Of a DNA stretch of 48,435 bases, positions 41,261 through 48,435 are shown one piece after another. The stretch covers positions 1 to 48,435 of the forward strand of contig JAFWWO010000012.1 in NCBI GenBank assembly GCA_017523325.1. Reading direction: 5' to 3'. The stretch comes from Anaerotignum sp. (GTDB taxonomy: Bacteria > Bacillota > Clostridia > Lachnospirales > Anaerotignaceae). The notes beneath the pieces were generated by a model that was not told the DNA's origin, ran no database searches, and saw only the letters and a list, made by a program, of their open reading frames with translations. The position numbers and the translations under genes were made by a program. How positions within the stretch are numbered: the first letter of the stretch is position 1; each line of letters begins with the position of its first letter.

Positions 41261-42470
41261 CGGCAAACACCGCCTTTCCCGTTATCTCTGCCTGTAATCT
41301 GCCGTCCTGCAATCTCAATTCCACTTTCTGCCCAACTTCTGCCGCAGCAGCAGTTGTCAAGGGCTTGCCTTTTTCGTCCCAAATAACGGCGTAACCCCGT
41401 CTCATCACAGAAAAAGGAGAAACTGCCTCCAATCGAGCTGTTGTCGTATGCAAGCGGGTCTGCTCTTGCTCCATTTTTCGCACCAGCTCCCGAGATAAAA
41501 GCCGTTCTTTATCTTCTATATAAATTTGTGTCCGTCTTATGGATTCCAGCGGGCGTTTGAATACAGGACGTTCCTTCAGAAATTCTAGCCGTCGCTTACA
41601 ATCCGTCAGCACTGCAGAAATATCCCGCTGCAGCCGCCCTTCCAACTCCAGAAAAAAGCCCTGTAAGGCTTCCAGAGGTCGTGTCGCCAATTCTGCCGCC
41701 GCCGATGGCGTAGGTGCCCGCAAGTCCGACACAAAGTCTGCAATCGTAAAATCCGTTTCATGGCCCACTGCGGAAATAACAGGCGTTTCCGAAGCAAATA
41801 TGGCTCTTGCCACCTTTTCCTCATTAAACGCCCATAAATCTTCCATGGAACCGCCACCCCGACCAAGTATAATGACGTCCGCCTTCCCCCATTCATTCGC
41901 CAGTCGTAGGGATTGGACAATATCTTCCGCCGCCTGTTCTCCCTGTACCAGTGTGGGAAATAAAGCAATTTTCACCCGTGGGTCACGCCGTTTGGCGATT
42001 TGTAAGATATCCCGCACGGCCGCTCCCGTGGGAGAAGTAATTACAGCAATACAATCTGTATATTGAGGAATTTCCCGCTTAAAATCCCCATCAAACAGCC
42101 CCTCTGCCGCCAATTTTTCCTTCATCTGCTCAAAGGCAATCTGCAAAGCACCAACACCGACCGGTTCCAGAAATTCACCGTAAAGCTGATATTGTCCCGT
42201 TTTTTCATACAATGAAATATGTCCATAGAGAATGACACTCATGCCATTTTCCGGCAAAAAGGGAATCTGTTCTGCGTCCTGCCGAAAAATCACACAGGAA
42301 ATTGCCCCGGTGGCATCTTTCAAAGTAAAATACCAGTGACCGGAAGAATGGGACTTGAAGTTGGAAATTTCTCCCTGTACCAGAAGGCTATTCAATATAA
42401 AATCATTTTCCAATAGATTTTTGATATAGCGGTTTATCTGCCCCACTGTAAAAACCTTTGGTTCAATCAT
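41235..42470 (-). CDS. xseA: Exodeoxyribonuclease VII large subunit
   Basis: A 411-residue nuclease subunit. The N-terminal OB domain binds DNA (FTVGQINRYIKNLL, then LVQGEISNFK and SSGHWYFTLKD). The central catalytic domain has AVITSPTGAAVRDI, ILGRGGGSMEDLWAFNEE and VISAVGHETDFTIADFVSD, all diagnostic. A helical C-terminal domain follows. GGAAGTG precedes ATG 42470. The gene starts 16 bases after nusB; folD, which often lies between them in Bacillus, is absent. Confidence 0.96.
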   Translation of the reverse strand: MIEPKVFTVGQINRYIKNLLENDFILNSLLVQGEISNFKSHSSGHWYFTLKDATGAISCVIFRQDAEQIPFLPENGMSVILYGHISLYEKTGQYQLYGEFLEPVGVGALQIAFEQMKEKLAAEGLFDGDFKREIPQYTDCIAVITSPTGAAVRDILQIAKRRDPRVKIALFPTLVQGEQAAEDIVQSLRLANEWGKADVIILGRGGGSMEDLWAFNEEKVARAIFASETPVISAVGHETDFTIADFVSDLRAPTPSAAAELATRPLEALQGFFLELEGRLQRDISAVLTDCKRRLEFLKERPVFKRPLESIRRTQIYIEDKERLLSRELVRKMEQEQTRLHTTTARLEAVSPFSVMRRGYAVIWDEKGKPLTTAAAAEVGQKVELRLQDGRLQAEITGKAVFADGKEEIDV

Positions 42471-42486
42471 AGGAACACTTCCTTAC

Positions 42487-42888
42487 TCAGCTTTGGGCAA
42501 CCTTCCCCAGCACCCCGTTGATAAAGGCAGGGGCTTCGTCCGAGCTGAATTTTTTTGCCAATTCCACCGCTTCATTGATGGCAACACCTACGGGAGTTTC
42601 GGCAAAACGAATTTCATAAACCGCCAAGCGAAGAATGGCCAAATCCACTTTATTCATTCTTTCTAAATCCCAGCCGGTAGCACAGGCACTGATGATACCA
42701 TTGATTTCTTCCAAATGGGCCCTTGTACCTTCCACCTCTTGCAGTGTAAAGGTTTTGTCGCTTTCCAAAACAGAATCCTCCCACTCGGAGAAGAAGATTT
42801 CCTGCACCTGTTCATATTCCTCCGCCTCATTAAAATCCATTTGGAACAACAGGAAAAAGGCATTTTTTCTTGCACTTGTTCGGCTCAT
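42487..42888 (-). CDS. nusB: Transcription antitermination factor NusB
   Basis: A 133-residue all-helical protein that binds boxA RNA with NusE and promotes rRNA antitermination. The N-terminal RNA-contact sequence SRTSARKNAFFLLFQMDF and C-terminal PVGVAINEAVELAKKFS and FINGVLGKV are family signatures. ATG 42888 is used because GACGGAGG lies upstream. A terminator separates it from the asp23-family gene, so nusB probably starts a new unit or is read through from it. Confidence 0.95.
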   Translation of the reverse strand: MSRTSARKNAFFLLFQMDFNEAEEYEQVQEIFFSEWEDSVLESDKTFTLQEVEGTRAHLEEINGIISACATGWDLERMNKVDLAILRLAVYEIRFAETPVGVAINEAVELAKKFSSDEAPAFINGVLGKVAQS

Positions 42889-42913
42889 ACGTATACCTCC
42901 GTCAATTCCTTTC

Positions 42914-42958
42914 AAAAAAAACCGAAACGCCTAAGAATAAACAGGCGGATTCCATCGG
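42914..42958 (-). terminator. Intrinsic terminator between the asp23-family gene and nusB
   Basis: On the - strand CGCCT and AGGCG form the core stem, with CCG/CGG outside, followed by a T8 run. Confidence 0.65.
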
Positions 42959-42995
42959 CATAAGCCACGAAACCCGCTGAAACTATCTTTGCCGC

Positions 42996-43352
42996 TTATT
43001 CTTCTTCCGCCTTAACGGCCTTTTCTTTTACAATACCGGAAACACTGACATTCACAACGACTACATGAAACCCCGTCATGGTTTCCACTGCATTTTTCAC
43101 CTTTTTCTGTACTTCTTCCGCAACAGCCTGTACCTTTGTACCGAATTTTACGATAATGTCCATATCCAGCACTGCTTCGTTTTCATCCTTTGCAATTTTC
43201 ACGCATCTGGTCTGACCTTTTTTGCCGAAGAACTCTGTGAAGCCTTTGTTCCCCTCTGCTACACCATCTACCTCCATGGCAGCGGTTACAGCAATCACAC
43301 CGATTACTTCATCAGAAATCTGAATCTGACCGTTTACTTTATTTTCAGACAT
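42996..43352 (-). CDS. Asp23/Gls24 family envelope stress protein
   Basis: A 118-residue protein of the Asp23 family (Bacillus YqhY-like). Typical segments are GQIQISDEVIGVIAVTAAMEV near the N terminus, VLDMDIIVKFGTKVQAVAEE in the centre, and VNVSVSGIV near the end. Members are membrane-associated or cytosolic and linked to envelope or alkaline stress; YqhY affects fatty acid synthesis control in Bacillus. ATG 43352 follows AGGAGG. It has its own promoter and terminator between the spoIIIA operon and nusB, the same location as yqhY. Confidence 0.9.
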   Translation of the reverse strand: MSENKVNGQIQISDEVIGVIAVTAAMEVDGVAEGNKGFTEFFGKKGQTRCVKIAKDENEAVLDMDIIVKFGTKVQAVAEEVQKKVKNAVETMTGFHVVVVNVSVSGIVKEKAVKAEEE

Positions 43353-43453
43353 AATTTTGACCTCCTGCTTCATATATTCATATTTCTATACATATCCAAT
43401 GGTTTAGCACGAAAAACCGCTCTTATCAATTTCCCGAGCAATATTTTGATTTG

Positions 43454-43482
43454 ATTATAACAGATATTTCCCTCTTTGGCAA
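43454..43482 (-). promoter_or_regulatory. Promoter of the asp23-family gene
   Basis: On the - strand TTGCCA (43482-43477), 17 bases, then TATAAT (43459-43454). Confidence 0.7.
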
Positions 43483-43505
43483 TCAATATACATCAATTTA
43501 TGCAT

Positions 43506-43539
43506 AAAAACAAAGCCTCAAGTCCAAAAGTCTTGAGGC
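43506..43539 (-). terminator. Intrinsic terminator of the spoIIIA operon
   Basis: On the - strand GCCTCAAG (43539-43532) pairs with CTTGAGGC (43522-43515), followed by TTTGTTTTT. It starts 10 bases after the spoIIIAH stop. Confidence 0.8.
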
Positions 43540-43548
43540 GTTTTCCAA

Positions 43549-44191
43549 TCAATCTTTTTTCTGCAGGGTATTGATGCGGATTTTAGATGCATCGTACCCG
43601 GTTTTCCGTTTGACAATATCTTCGATTTGCGCTACTTCCGCATCGGTGAGGCTTTCCTTCTCTACCACCACATCTACGGTATCATCGTCCATACGGACAT
43701 AAGCTTCCTTAAATCCCTTGGACTCAATCATGGCTTCTGCCGCCGTTTCTTTTTCGATACGCTCTTGCAGCTGCATCATGTTTTCGCTGCATTTATCCTT
43801 CTGTTCCTTGCTGACATTTTTCATTATTGAGCATATCCGTCAGAATATCTTTCTGTTTGGCTCTGGATTGCTCTCTATCCAGCTTCGCCTCGGCGAAGTA
43901 TTGAGAGCTTGTCAACGCTTCACTGCCTGCACTGACAAATACAGCCGCACCATCTCCTGTGGTCTGTGCAACCTCTGCCGTTATAGGGTCTAAGGTCACT
44001 TCCTCCGCACTGATATCATCGGGTAATGCGGAATAATCCACCAGTGCCGTCACATCACCTTCCTCTGTCAACTGTAGTGCCGTCTTATTCCCTTGAGATG
44101 ATTTACTTTCCTGAAAATTCAAATACCCTGCTGCTGCGATCATCACCGCCAGCGCTGTAACAACTACTTGATTCCGTTTGATGACAAACAT
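43549..44191 (-). pseudogene. spoIIIAH: SpoIIIAH, split by a one-base insertion
   Basis: SpoIIIAH is a mother-cell membrane protein that docks with forespore SpoIIQ to form the feeding channel. The coding sequence is in two frames. The first (44191-43793, ATG with GAGGGGGA upstream) has the membrane helix and the linker, reaches DILTDMLNNEK, then runs into CQQGTEG and a stop. The second (43824-43549) begins with NVSKEQK and holds the conserved YscJ-like domain (RIEKETAAEAMIESKGFKEA, DIVKRKTGYDA). Removing one A from the A5 run (43817-43821, T5 on the + strand) restores one 210-residue protein reading LNNENVSKEQK, which matches the family. The cause may be a real mutation, transcript slippage or an assembly error. 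Confidence 0.88.
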
Positions 44192-44203
44192 TTCTTTTCC
44201 CCC

Positions 44204-44761
44204 TCATTTCATTTTCAATACCGCAATTTTATGTGCGGGTACATCTAACAACGCTTGTGCCGCCTGATTCAGTGCTTGACACACCACAGGATCACCGCCG
44301 CCTTGTGCTACAATCACTACACCTTCTATTTTCGGTGAAATCGTTGAAAGCACCAGCGGAGCCTTGGTTCCCCTGCTGTCCTCCGTCAGCACAACAGTTG
44401 TTTCTGTCCGCAGGGTTTCGGAAGTTTTACCATTTTCCTCCCCACGGGTTTCTTCTCGCTTTTCTTCCTGTGCAATCTGCTTTTCCTCCGTCATTTGATA
44501 GGTCAGCATCACCTCTACCTGCCCTGCGCCGTGTATTTGCGAAAGAATTGCCGCCATACGCCGCTCCGTATTTACCTCATTATTCGTTACAGCTTCCGCC
44601 GCCATTTGAGGCGGCGGTTCTTCCTGTCCCTTCGGCGAAAAAGCGGAAAAACTCTTTCCTCCGACTAATAACAGCACACCCGCCATCAGTGCCAAAAACA
44701 CATTGCTCCGCATTTTTTTGTTTTCGGGACGGAACATTCCCTTCCAAAAATCCTTTTGCAT
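44204..44761 (-). CDS. spoIIIAG: SpoIIIAG, stage III sporulation protein AG
   Basis: A 185-residue single-pass membrane protein that forms a large ring in the SpoIIIA-SpoIIQ channel. It has one N-terminal helix (about residues 20-36), a Glu-rich linker, and the ring-building motif domain beginning ERRMAAILSQIHGAGQVEVMLTY. The C-terminal half contains PKIEGVVIVAQGGGDPVV, typical of the family. AAGGGTGAG precedes ATG 44761. It is followed by spoIIIAH after 12 bases. Confidence 0.94.
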   Translation of the reverse strand: MQKDFWKGMFRPENKKMRSNVFLALMAGVLLLVGGKSFSAFSPKGQEEPPPQMAAEAVTNNEVNTERRMAAILSQIHGAGQVEVMLTYQMTEEKQIAQEEKREETRGEENGKTSETLRTETTVVLTEDSRGTKAPLVLSTISPKIEGVVIVAQGGGDPVVCQALNQAAQALLDVPAHKIAVLKMK

Positions 44762-44778
44762 TTCTCACCCTTCTTTTG

Positions 44779-45276
44779 TCAATTCGTCACCAAAATGTTT
44801 TCCTCTGCCAGCCCGTATCTTTTGGCGGCATAATGCCGCACCGTTTCCTTATTCTCCGTTCCGCAGCCAATGGAAAAGCCTTTTAGTGCTCCATATTCTT
44901 CCGTTTCCCTGCAAAAATCCACCTCCACCCATCGGATATCGGCAAAGCTCTTCTGTAAATCCTTTTTGATTTCATCTTCCAGCACCGCTTGATATGTATG
45001 CTCCAGCCGTTCTTCCTCCATTTGCTGATACCGGTCTTGGGAAAGAAGATCCCGTTCAAAACGAATGCTGTTTTCCAGTGAGGACAAACGAAATTCTTCC
45101 TGCCCCATACCAAACAACCGCAAAAATGGGCTGAGCACCGCAGTCAGTATCAAGATGCCCAATACTAACTCGCCATACCTCCGATATTTCCCCTCCGGCA
45201 GAAGAATGCCTACCAAGGCGGAAAAAATGGTCAAAGCTGTTATAGTTTTTATATATGCTGTAAACGCCTGCATCAT
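44779..45276 (-). CDS. spoIIIAF: SpoIIIAF, stage III sporulation protein AF
   Basis: A 165-residue protein with two N-terminal membrane helices (about residues 10-27 and 36-53, separated by GKYRRYGEL) and a soluble ring-type domain with a preceding coiled segment. The sequence TAYIKTITALTIFSALVGILLP is split here only to name the first helix; the second is VLGILILTAVLSPF. SpoIIIAF belongs to the same channel complex as AG and AH. ATG 45276 or the adjacent ATG 45273 is the start. It lies 27 bases after spoIIIAE. Confidence 0.93.
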   Translation of the reverse strand: MMQAFTAYIKTITALTIFSALVGILLPEGKYRRYGELVLGILILTAVLSPFLRLFGMGQEEFRLSSLENSIRFERDLLSQDRYQQMEEERLEHTYQAVLEDEIKKDLQKSFADIRWVEVDFCRETEEYGALKGFSIGCGTENKETVRHYAAKRYGLAEENILVTN

Positions 45277-45303
45277 TCCACAAATCCCCCCTGTTTTCCA
45301 TAG

Positions 45304-46422
45304 CTAGAAACTGCCCTGGAGCAGAAGTGCCGAGAAGAGAAACATTCCTTCTCCCAGGAAAATTACCCCCAGAAGTAAAGCAGTATATTCCCCGGCGGCG
45401 GCGATACATTCTACCAACCGTTCCTCACAAATAAACTCCGCTGCGGCTGCCATTAGTTTGAATACCAACATAATAATCAGCAATTTTACTACGATGGGAA
45501 TACACAGTAGCAACAAAAATACAGCCGTCGCTACAAGGGTACCGCTTTTTAAGGTGCCTGCCACTGCCGCCGCTGTTTCCACGGCTCCGCCCATGACATT
45601 TCCTACCACAGGTACAGAATTGACGGCGATTTTTGCTGTTTTTGCAGCCAATCCGTTTATGGCACCACCACCGATTTTCTGTAAGGAAATCAATAGCATA
45701 AATGCCATAGCGGTTCCCTTCATGCCCCAGCTGATGCACTGACGAAGAAGCGTTGCAAACCGCCCCAAAATGGGTTTTTCTGAGATATGGTCTGCCATTT
45801 CCAGAGAAACCGCCAATAATATGGCAGGAACGATGATGCGGCTGACTGCAACGGTAAGTGCCGCAGAGCCCCCCATGATTGCCGGCCCCATGAGGGCTGT
45901 TTGTGTGAAATTGCCGGAGGAAGCGGAAAGAACAAGAAATACCGGCACCATGGTACCAAATACTTCACAAATCCCTCGCATCCGCTCCACAACACTTTCT
46001 GCAATGCTGTAAAATGAGGAAGTAATCACCACCACCAGCACCATATAGCAGATATAAAAGCCCATCTCCCCCACAGACTTGCCTTGAAAAGAATCGCTCA
46101 ACTGCTTTAACACCGCACTTAATATGACCACCAGTATCAACTGTGTCAATAGCTTACTTTGGGTATGTAGTTCACCAAATGTCGCTTCTCGCAACGCCTC
46201 TTTCATGCCGCCGAGAGAAAAATCAAAATCCCCGGAAAGCACATCTTGCACTAATTTGCCAAAGCCCACAGTGGGATCCATATCCTTTGCAGCTTGATCT
46301 ATACGAGCAATATCCAGCCGTTCCAATTCTTCCTGTAAAAGGATTTCCTCCGGTTCTGCGGCGAGGGATAGCTTCGGGAAAAGCAGAAAACACAGAAAAA
46401 TAAAGAGTATATATTTTCTCAT
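45304..46422 (-). CDS. spoIIIAE: SpoIIIAE, stage III sporulation protein AE
   Basis: A 372-residue polytopic membrane protein, the central permease-like part of the SpoIIIA complex. A signal-like N terminus (about 1-21) is followed by a soluble segment (to about 90) and six to eight helices. Family segments include GFGKLVQDVLSG, SSSFYSIAESVVERM, LLRQCISWGMKGTAMAFM and the Gly/Ala-rich VPVVGNVMGGAVETAAAV. AGGGAGGAAG precedes ATG 46422. It follows spoIIIAD by 11 bases. Confidence 0.95.
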   Translation of the reverse strand: MRKYILFIFLCFLLFPKLSLAAEPEEILLQEELERLDIARIDQAAKDMDPTVGFGKLVQDVLSGDFDFSLGGMKEALREATFGELHTQSKLLTQLILVVILSAVLKQLSDSFQGKSVGEMGFYICYMVLVVVITSSFYSIAESVVERMRGICEVFGTMVPVFLVLSASSGNFTQTALMGPAIMGGSAALTVAVSRIIVPAILLAVSLEMADHISEKPILGRFATLLRQCISWGMKGTAMAFMLLISLQKIGGGAINGLAAKTAKIAVNSVPVVGNVMGGAVETAAAVAGTLKSGTLVATAVFLLLLCIPIVVKLLIIMLVFKLMAAAAEFICEERLVECIAAAGEYTALLLGVIFLGEGMFLFSALLLQGSF

Positions 46423-46433
46423 CGTCTTCCTCC

Positions 46434-46817
46434 CTATACCAAATGCATCACCATATCCAAAAGTGCCACCAATACCGGCGCCGCCGCTGTCATCATCAAT
46501 ATTTTACCTGCCAGCTCAACCTTCGCCGCTACCGCACTTTCTCCCGCATCTGCACAAAGCTGCGCACCAAATTGCGTCAAATAAGCAATTCCGATGACCT
46601 TTAGCACAATGGCAAAATATCCGCCGCCCACGCCGGCTTTTTCCGCCGTTTCCCGCAGTAGGGTCAAAATCCCCGCCAAGGGTGTGCAAATCGTAGCAAA
46701 AATTAAAATACCTGTAATAGTCGTAATCAACAAAGCGATTTGAGGGCTTTCCTTTTTCATCAGTACCGCCAGAACTGTGCCTACCAGTCCCAGGGCAATG
46801 ATTCTTCCCATTTCCAT
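46434..46817 (-). CDS. spoIIIAD: SpoIIIAD, stage III sporulation protein AD
   Basis: A 127-residue membrane protein with four predicted helices and family sequence PQIALLITTITGILIFA, VLKVIGIAYLTQFGAQLC and ILMMTAAAPVLVALL. It is part of the SpoIIIA channel and is related in sequence to SpoIIIAC. ATG 46817 (MEMGRIIAL) is preferred over an upstream in-frame start because GGGGGCG precedes it. It lies 13 bases after spoIIIAC. Confidence 0.94.
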   Translation of the reverse strand: MEMGRIIALGLVGTVLAVLMKKESPQIALLITTITGILIFATICTPLAGILTLLRETAEKAGVGGGYFAIVLKVIGIAYLTQFGAQLCADAGESAVAAKVELAGKILMMTAAAPVLVALLDMVMHLV

Positions 46818-46830
46818 AAAAACGCCCCCT

Positions 46831-47025
46831 TTATAGCTGGAATAGGGTTTGTACCGTATCAAATAATGTACTGATATATTGAATGACCCAAAACAGCACC
46901 ACCACCAGTCCTGCCAGTGTTGTCATCATGGCCTGCTCCTCCCTGCCTGCACGAATCAACACCTGATTAAGCACTGCCACCAGTATCCCTACCGCCGCAA
47001 TGCGGAATACAATATTGATCTCCAT
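46831..47025 (-). CDS. spoIIIAC: SpoIIIAC, stage III sporulation protein AC
   Basis: A 64-residue, two-helix membrane protein of standard family length, with IVFRIAAVGILVAVLNQVL, the polar loop RAGREEQAM and TTLAGLVVVLFWVI. ATG 47025 is chosen because GGGGGAGAAGG precedes it. It sits between spoIIIAB and spoIIIAD as expected. Confidence 0.94.
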   Translation of the reverse strand: MEINIVFRIAAVGILVAVLNQVLIRAGREEQAMMTTLAGLVVVLFWVIQYISTLFDTVQTLFQL

Positions 47026-47046
47026 TTCCTTCTCCCCCATCTCTCG

Positions 47047-47568
47047 TTATAGCAGTGCTACAATCAGTAAGAGTCCGCTCAAACTGCCCATACCGTAATA
47101 AAGTCTTCCGTTTTTCTCCAGCCGTTTCTTCCCCCTTTCCAGTGTGGACTGAATATAATGCTGTAACAGCAGAATACTGCTTTCCTGCTGTTTTTTATCC
47201 AAATATCCCAGTGTTTTGCCGAACAGAAGCAAGGCATCTAAATCCTCTGTTGTCAGAAATAAATACGGAAACATTTTCTGCCAGACGTCATTCCAGATTT
47301 CTTCCGCCGAACTGCCATCTCGTGCTGACATTCGTTCTGCCGCTTCCAGAAATGCCTGCCCAACGACGCCTTCCGTTTTCCAGCTGATGCTTTCCAATAC
47401 TTCAGGCAAAGGCGCCGAAAGATAGTTAATTTGACTTTGTAACAGTATGAGCCCCCGTTCCAACTCCTCCAGCTCCTTCAGGCGATATTTTTCCTTTGCC
47501 GCCAGATAGGCGCCTGTCCAAAGGGTGGACCCCAAAATCAAGGTTGTCCCTGCCAGCTGTAATATCAT
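47047..47568 (-). CDS. spoIIIAB: SpoIIIAB, stage III sporulation protein AB
   Basis: A 173-residue protein related to GspF-type secretion proteins. It has an N-terminal helix (MILQLAGTTLILGSTLW), a helical soluble domain with KELEELERGLILLQSQINYL and FGKTLGYLDKKQQ, and a C-terminal helix. The start ATG 47568 has GGAAGGGACGG upstream. This start lies inside the 3' part of the spoIIIAA frame, so the two genes overlap by 143 bases, much more than usual for this operon. Confidence 0.93.
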   Translation of the reverse strand: MILQLAGTTLILGSTLWTGAYLAAKEKYRLKELEELERGLILLQSQINYLSAPLPEVLESISWKTEGVVGQAFLEAAERMSARDGSSAEEIWNDVWQKMFPYLFLTTEDLDALLLFGKTLGYLDKKQQESSILLLQHYIQSTLERGKKRLEKNGRLYYGMGSLSGLLLIVALL

Positions 47569-48435
47569 ATTCCGTCCCTTCCTTCCATATGATTTTTCCT
47601 TTGTTATCACAGATTTTTTCCACAGTCCCAACGCCTTTTCTCATGGAAAGAAATACATACCGCTGAAAAATCTGTTTTTCTATCAATTCCCGCAGATGTG
47701 GCCGTTGCTCCAAATCTGCCATATCAGACCCATGAACAGTGGCGATCAGCTTCACACCGGCATTTAATACTTCTTCCACCGCACGGATATCCTCTGCCCG
47801 CCCCAATTCATCTACGGCAATGACATCAGGCGACATACTGCGCAGCAACAGAACCATACCCTGTGCCTTTGGGCAGCCCTCCAAAATATCTGCGCAGGGT
47901 CCGATATCCATTTGGGGAACGCTGTCTTGCAGCGGCGCAATTTCTCCCCGTTCATCTACAATGCCCACAGTAAAAAAGTGGCCGCTTTCTCCTCTGCTCA
48001 AACACCGGATGATATCACGCAGCAAAGTGGTTTTGCCACAGCCCGGCGGGGAAACCAAAAGCGTGTGGCAAAACGTGTTGTTTTCCAAGAAGTAAGGCAA
48101 AAAACGCCTGCCCAATCCCTTCTGCTCCCGTGCAATACGAATGTTGAGACCATTGACCTGCCGCAAAGTTTTGATTTCTCCTTGTTCTAATACCGCTTTG
48201 CCGCAAAACCCTACTCGATGCCCGCCTGTAATGGTGAGAAACCCCTGCCGCAATTCCTCCTCAAAGGCATACAAGGAATAGGCACTTAAGAGAGAGATCG
48301 TTTCTTGCATATCTCCTTTTGTAATCAAAACCCCTTCACCCATCTCTCTGGTCAGAATACCGTCTTTCCGCAAAAAAAGAACTTTGCCTGCACACTTTAG
48401 TTGTAAAGGACGTTGACAGCGTAGGCGGATTTCCG
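47426..48435 (-). CDS. spoIIIAA: SpoIIIAA, stage III sporulation ATPase (5' truncated by window)
   Basis: A secretion-type AAA+ ATPase that powers the SpoIIIA channel from the mother cell. The frame is open to the window edge; sequence before the TTG at 48373 reads EIRLRCQRPLQLK, typical of the family, so about 30 N-terminal codons are missing. Visible are TGGHRVGFCGKA, Walker A PPGCGKTTLLRD, the Asp box IVDERGEI, Walker B VIAVDELG and ATVHGSD. The family normally ends near VGTVEKICDNKGK. Here about 50 further residues continue through the spoIIIAB start, ending with a low-complexity Gly/Thr stretch, which suggests a lost stop codon or small frameshift near 47570-47600. Confidence 0.93.
   Translation of the reverse strand, partial: EIRLRCQRPLQLKCAGKVLFLRKDGILTREMGEGVLITKGDMQETISLLSAYSLYAFEEELRQGFLTITGGHRVGFCGKAVLEQGEIKTLRQVNGLNIRIAREQKGLGRRFLPYFLENNTFCHTLLVSPPGCGKTTLLRDIIRCLSRGESGHFFTVGIVDERGEIAPLQDSVPQMDIGPCADILEGCPKAQGMVLLLRSMSPDVIAVDELGRAEDIRAVEEVLNAGVKLIATVHGSDMADLEQRPHLRELIEKQIFQRYVFLSMRKGVGTVEKICDNKGKIIWKEGTEYDITAGRDNLDFGVHPLDRRLSGGKGKISPEGAGGVGTGAHTVTKSN

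Noticed and set aside
43549..43824. Independent small gene for the second part of SpoIIIAH
   Set aside because: The frame contains only the C-terminal half of a known single protein, and its ATG has no ribosome binding site; a one-base indel explains it better.

Overview
The window looks like chromosomal DNA of an endospore-forming, anaerobic Gram-positive bacterium of the class Clostridia. The evidence is the dense set of sporulation genes (spoIIAB-sigF, spoIVB, spo0A, spoIIM, the spoIIIA operon), the strong AGGAGG-type ribosome binding sites, a leucine T-box, and many intrinsic terminators. A Lachnospirales/Anaerotignum-like host would fit, but I cannot confirm a genus from sequence alone. 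I see no rRNA, tRNA, CRISPR array, intact transposon or prophage.

Left part (1-18.3 kb, mostly + strand): the end of spoIIAB and sigF; a zinc-ribbon protein; a 33-residue membrane peptide; two tandem type I GAPDH genes with different cofactor-site residues; an unexplained structured 175-bp stretch and a 34-residue peptide gene; an M23 peptidase; a VOC protein; and a 527-residue unknown protein with an extremely His-rich tail. Then come sfsA, dacF, spoIVB, spo0A, a voltage-gated-type K+ channel, an M19 dipeptidase, an unknown membrane protein, an aminotransferase, nudF, spoIIM and xerD. The order nudF-spoIIM-xerD is also found in Bacillus.

Middle part (18.3-33.8 kb): a DUF1836 regulator divergent from a hemolysin III/PAQR gene, with two copies of a palindromic operator-like element; a marR-ABC-ABC operon encoding a heterodimeric exporter with one degenerate ATP site; a T-box-controlled leuS; an Sfp-type phosphopantetheinyl transferase; a coiled-coil M23 peptidase; an amidase; an iron alcohol dehydrogenase with a small acidic protein; a DEDDh exonuclease; and a membrane HtrA protease.

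Right part (33.9-48.4 kb, all - strand): read in transcription order from the right edge this is spoIIIAA-AB-AC-AD-AE-AF-AG-AH, terminator, asp23-family, terminator, nusB-xseA-xseB-ispA-PAP2-like-dxs-tlyA-nadK-argR-recN. This is the Bacillus gene order in nearly complete form, but the spoIVB-spo0A pair that normally follows recN sits more than 20 kb away, next to dacF.

Most notable observations: spoIIIAH is split by one extra base in an A5 run; spoIIIAA runs about 140 nt into spoIIIAB; the second GAPDH lacks the hallmark NAD-specificity residues; the DUF1836/hemolysin III region carries duplicated operator-promoters; a large dyad precedes spo0A; and the His/Cys-tailed protein has no family I can name. 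No single locus is clearly a new multi-gene system. The best candidates for new biology are the His-tailed protein and the small peptide genes.
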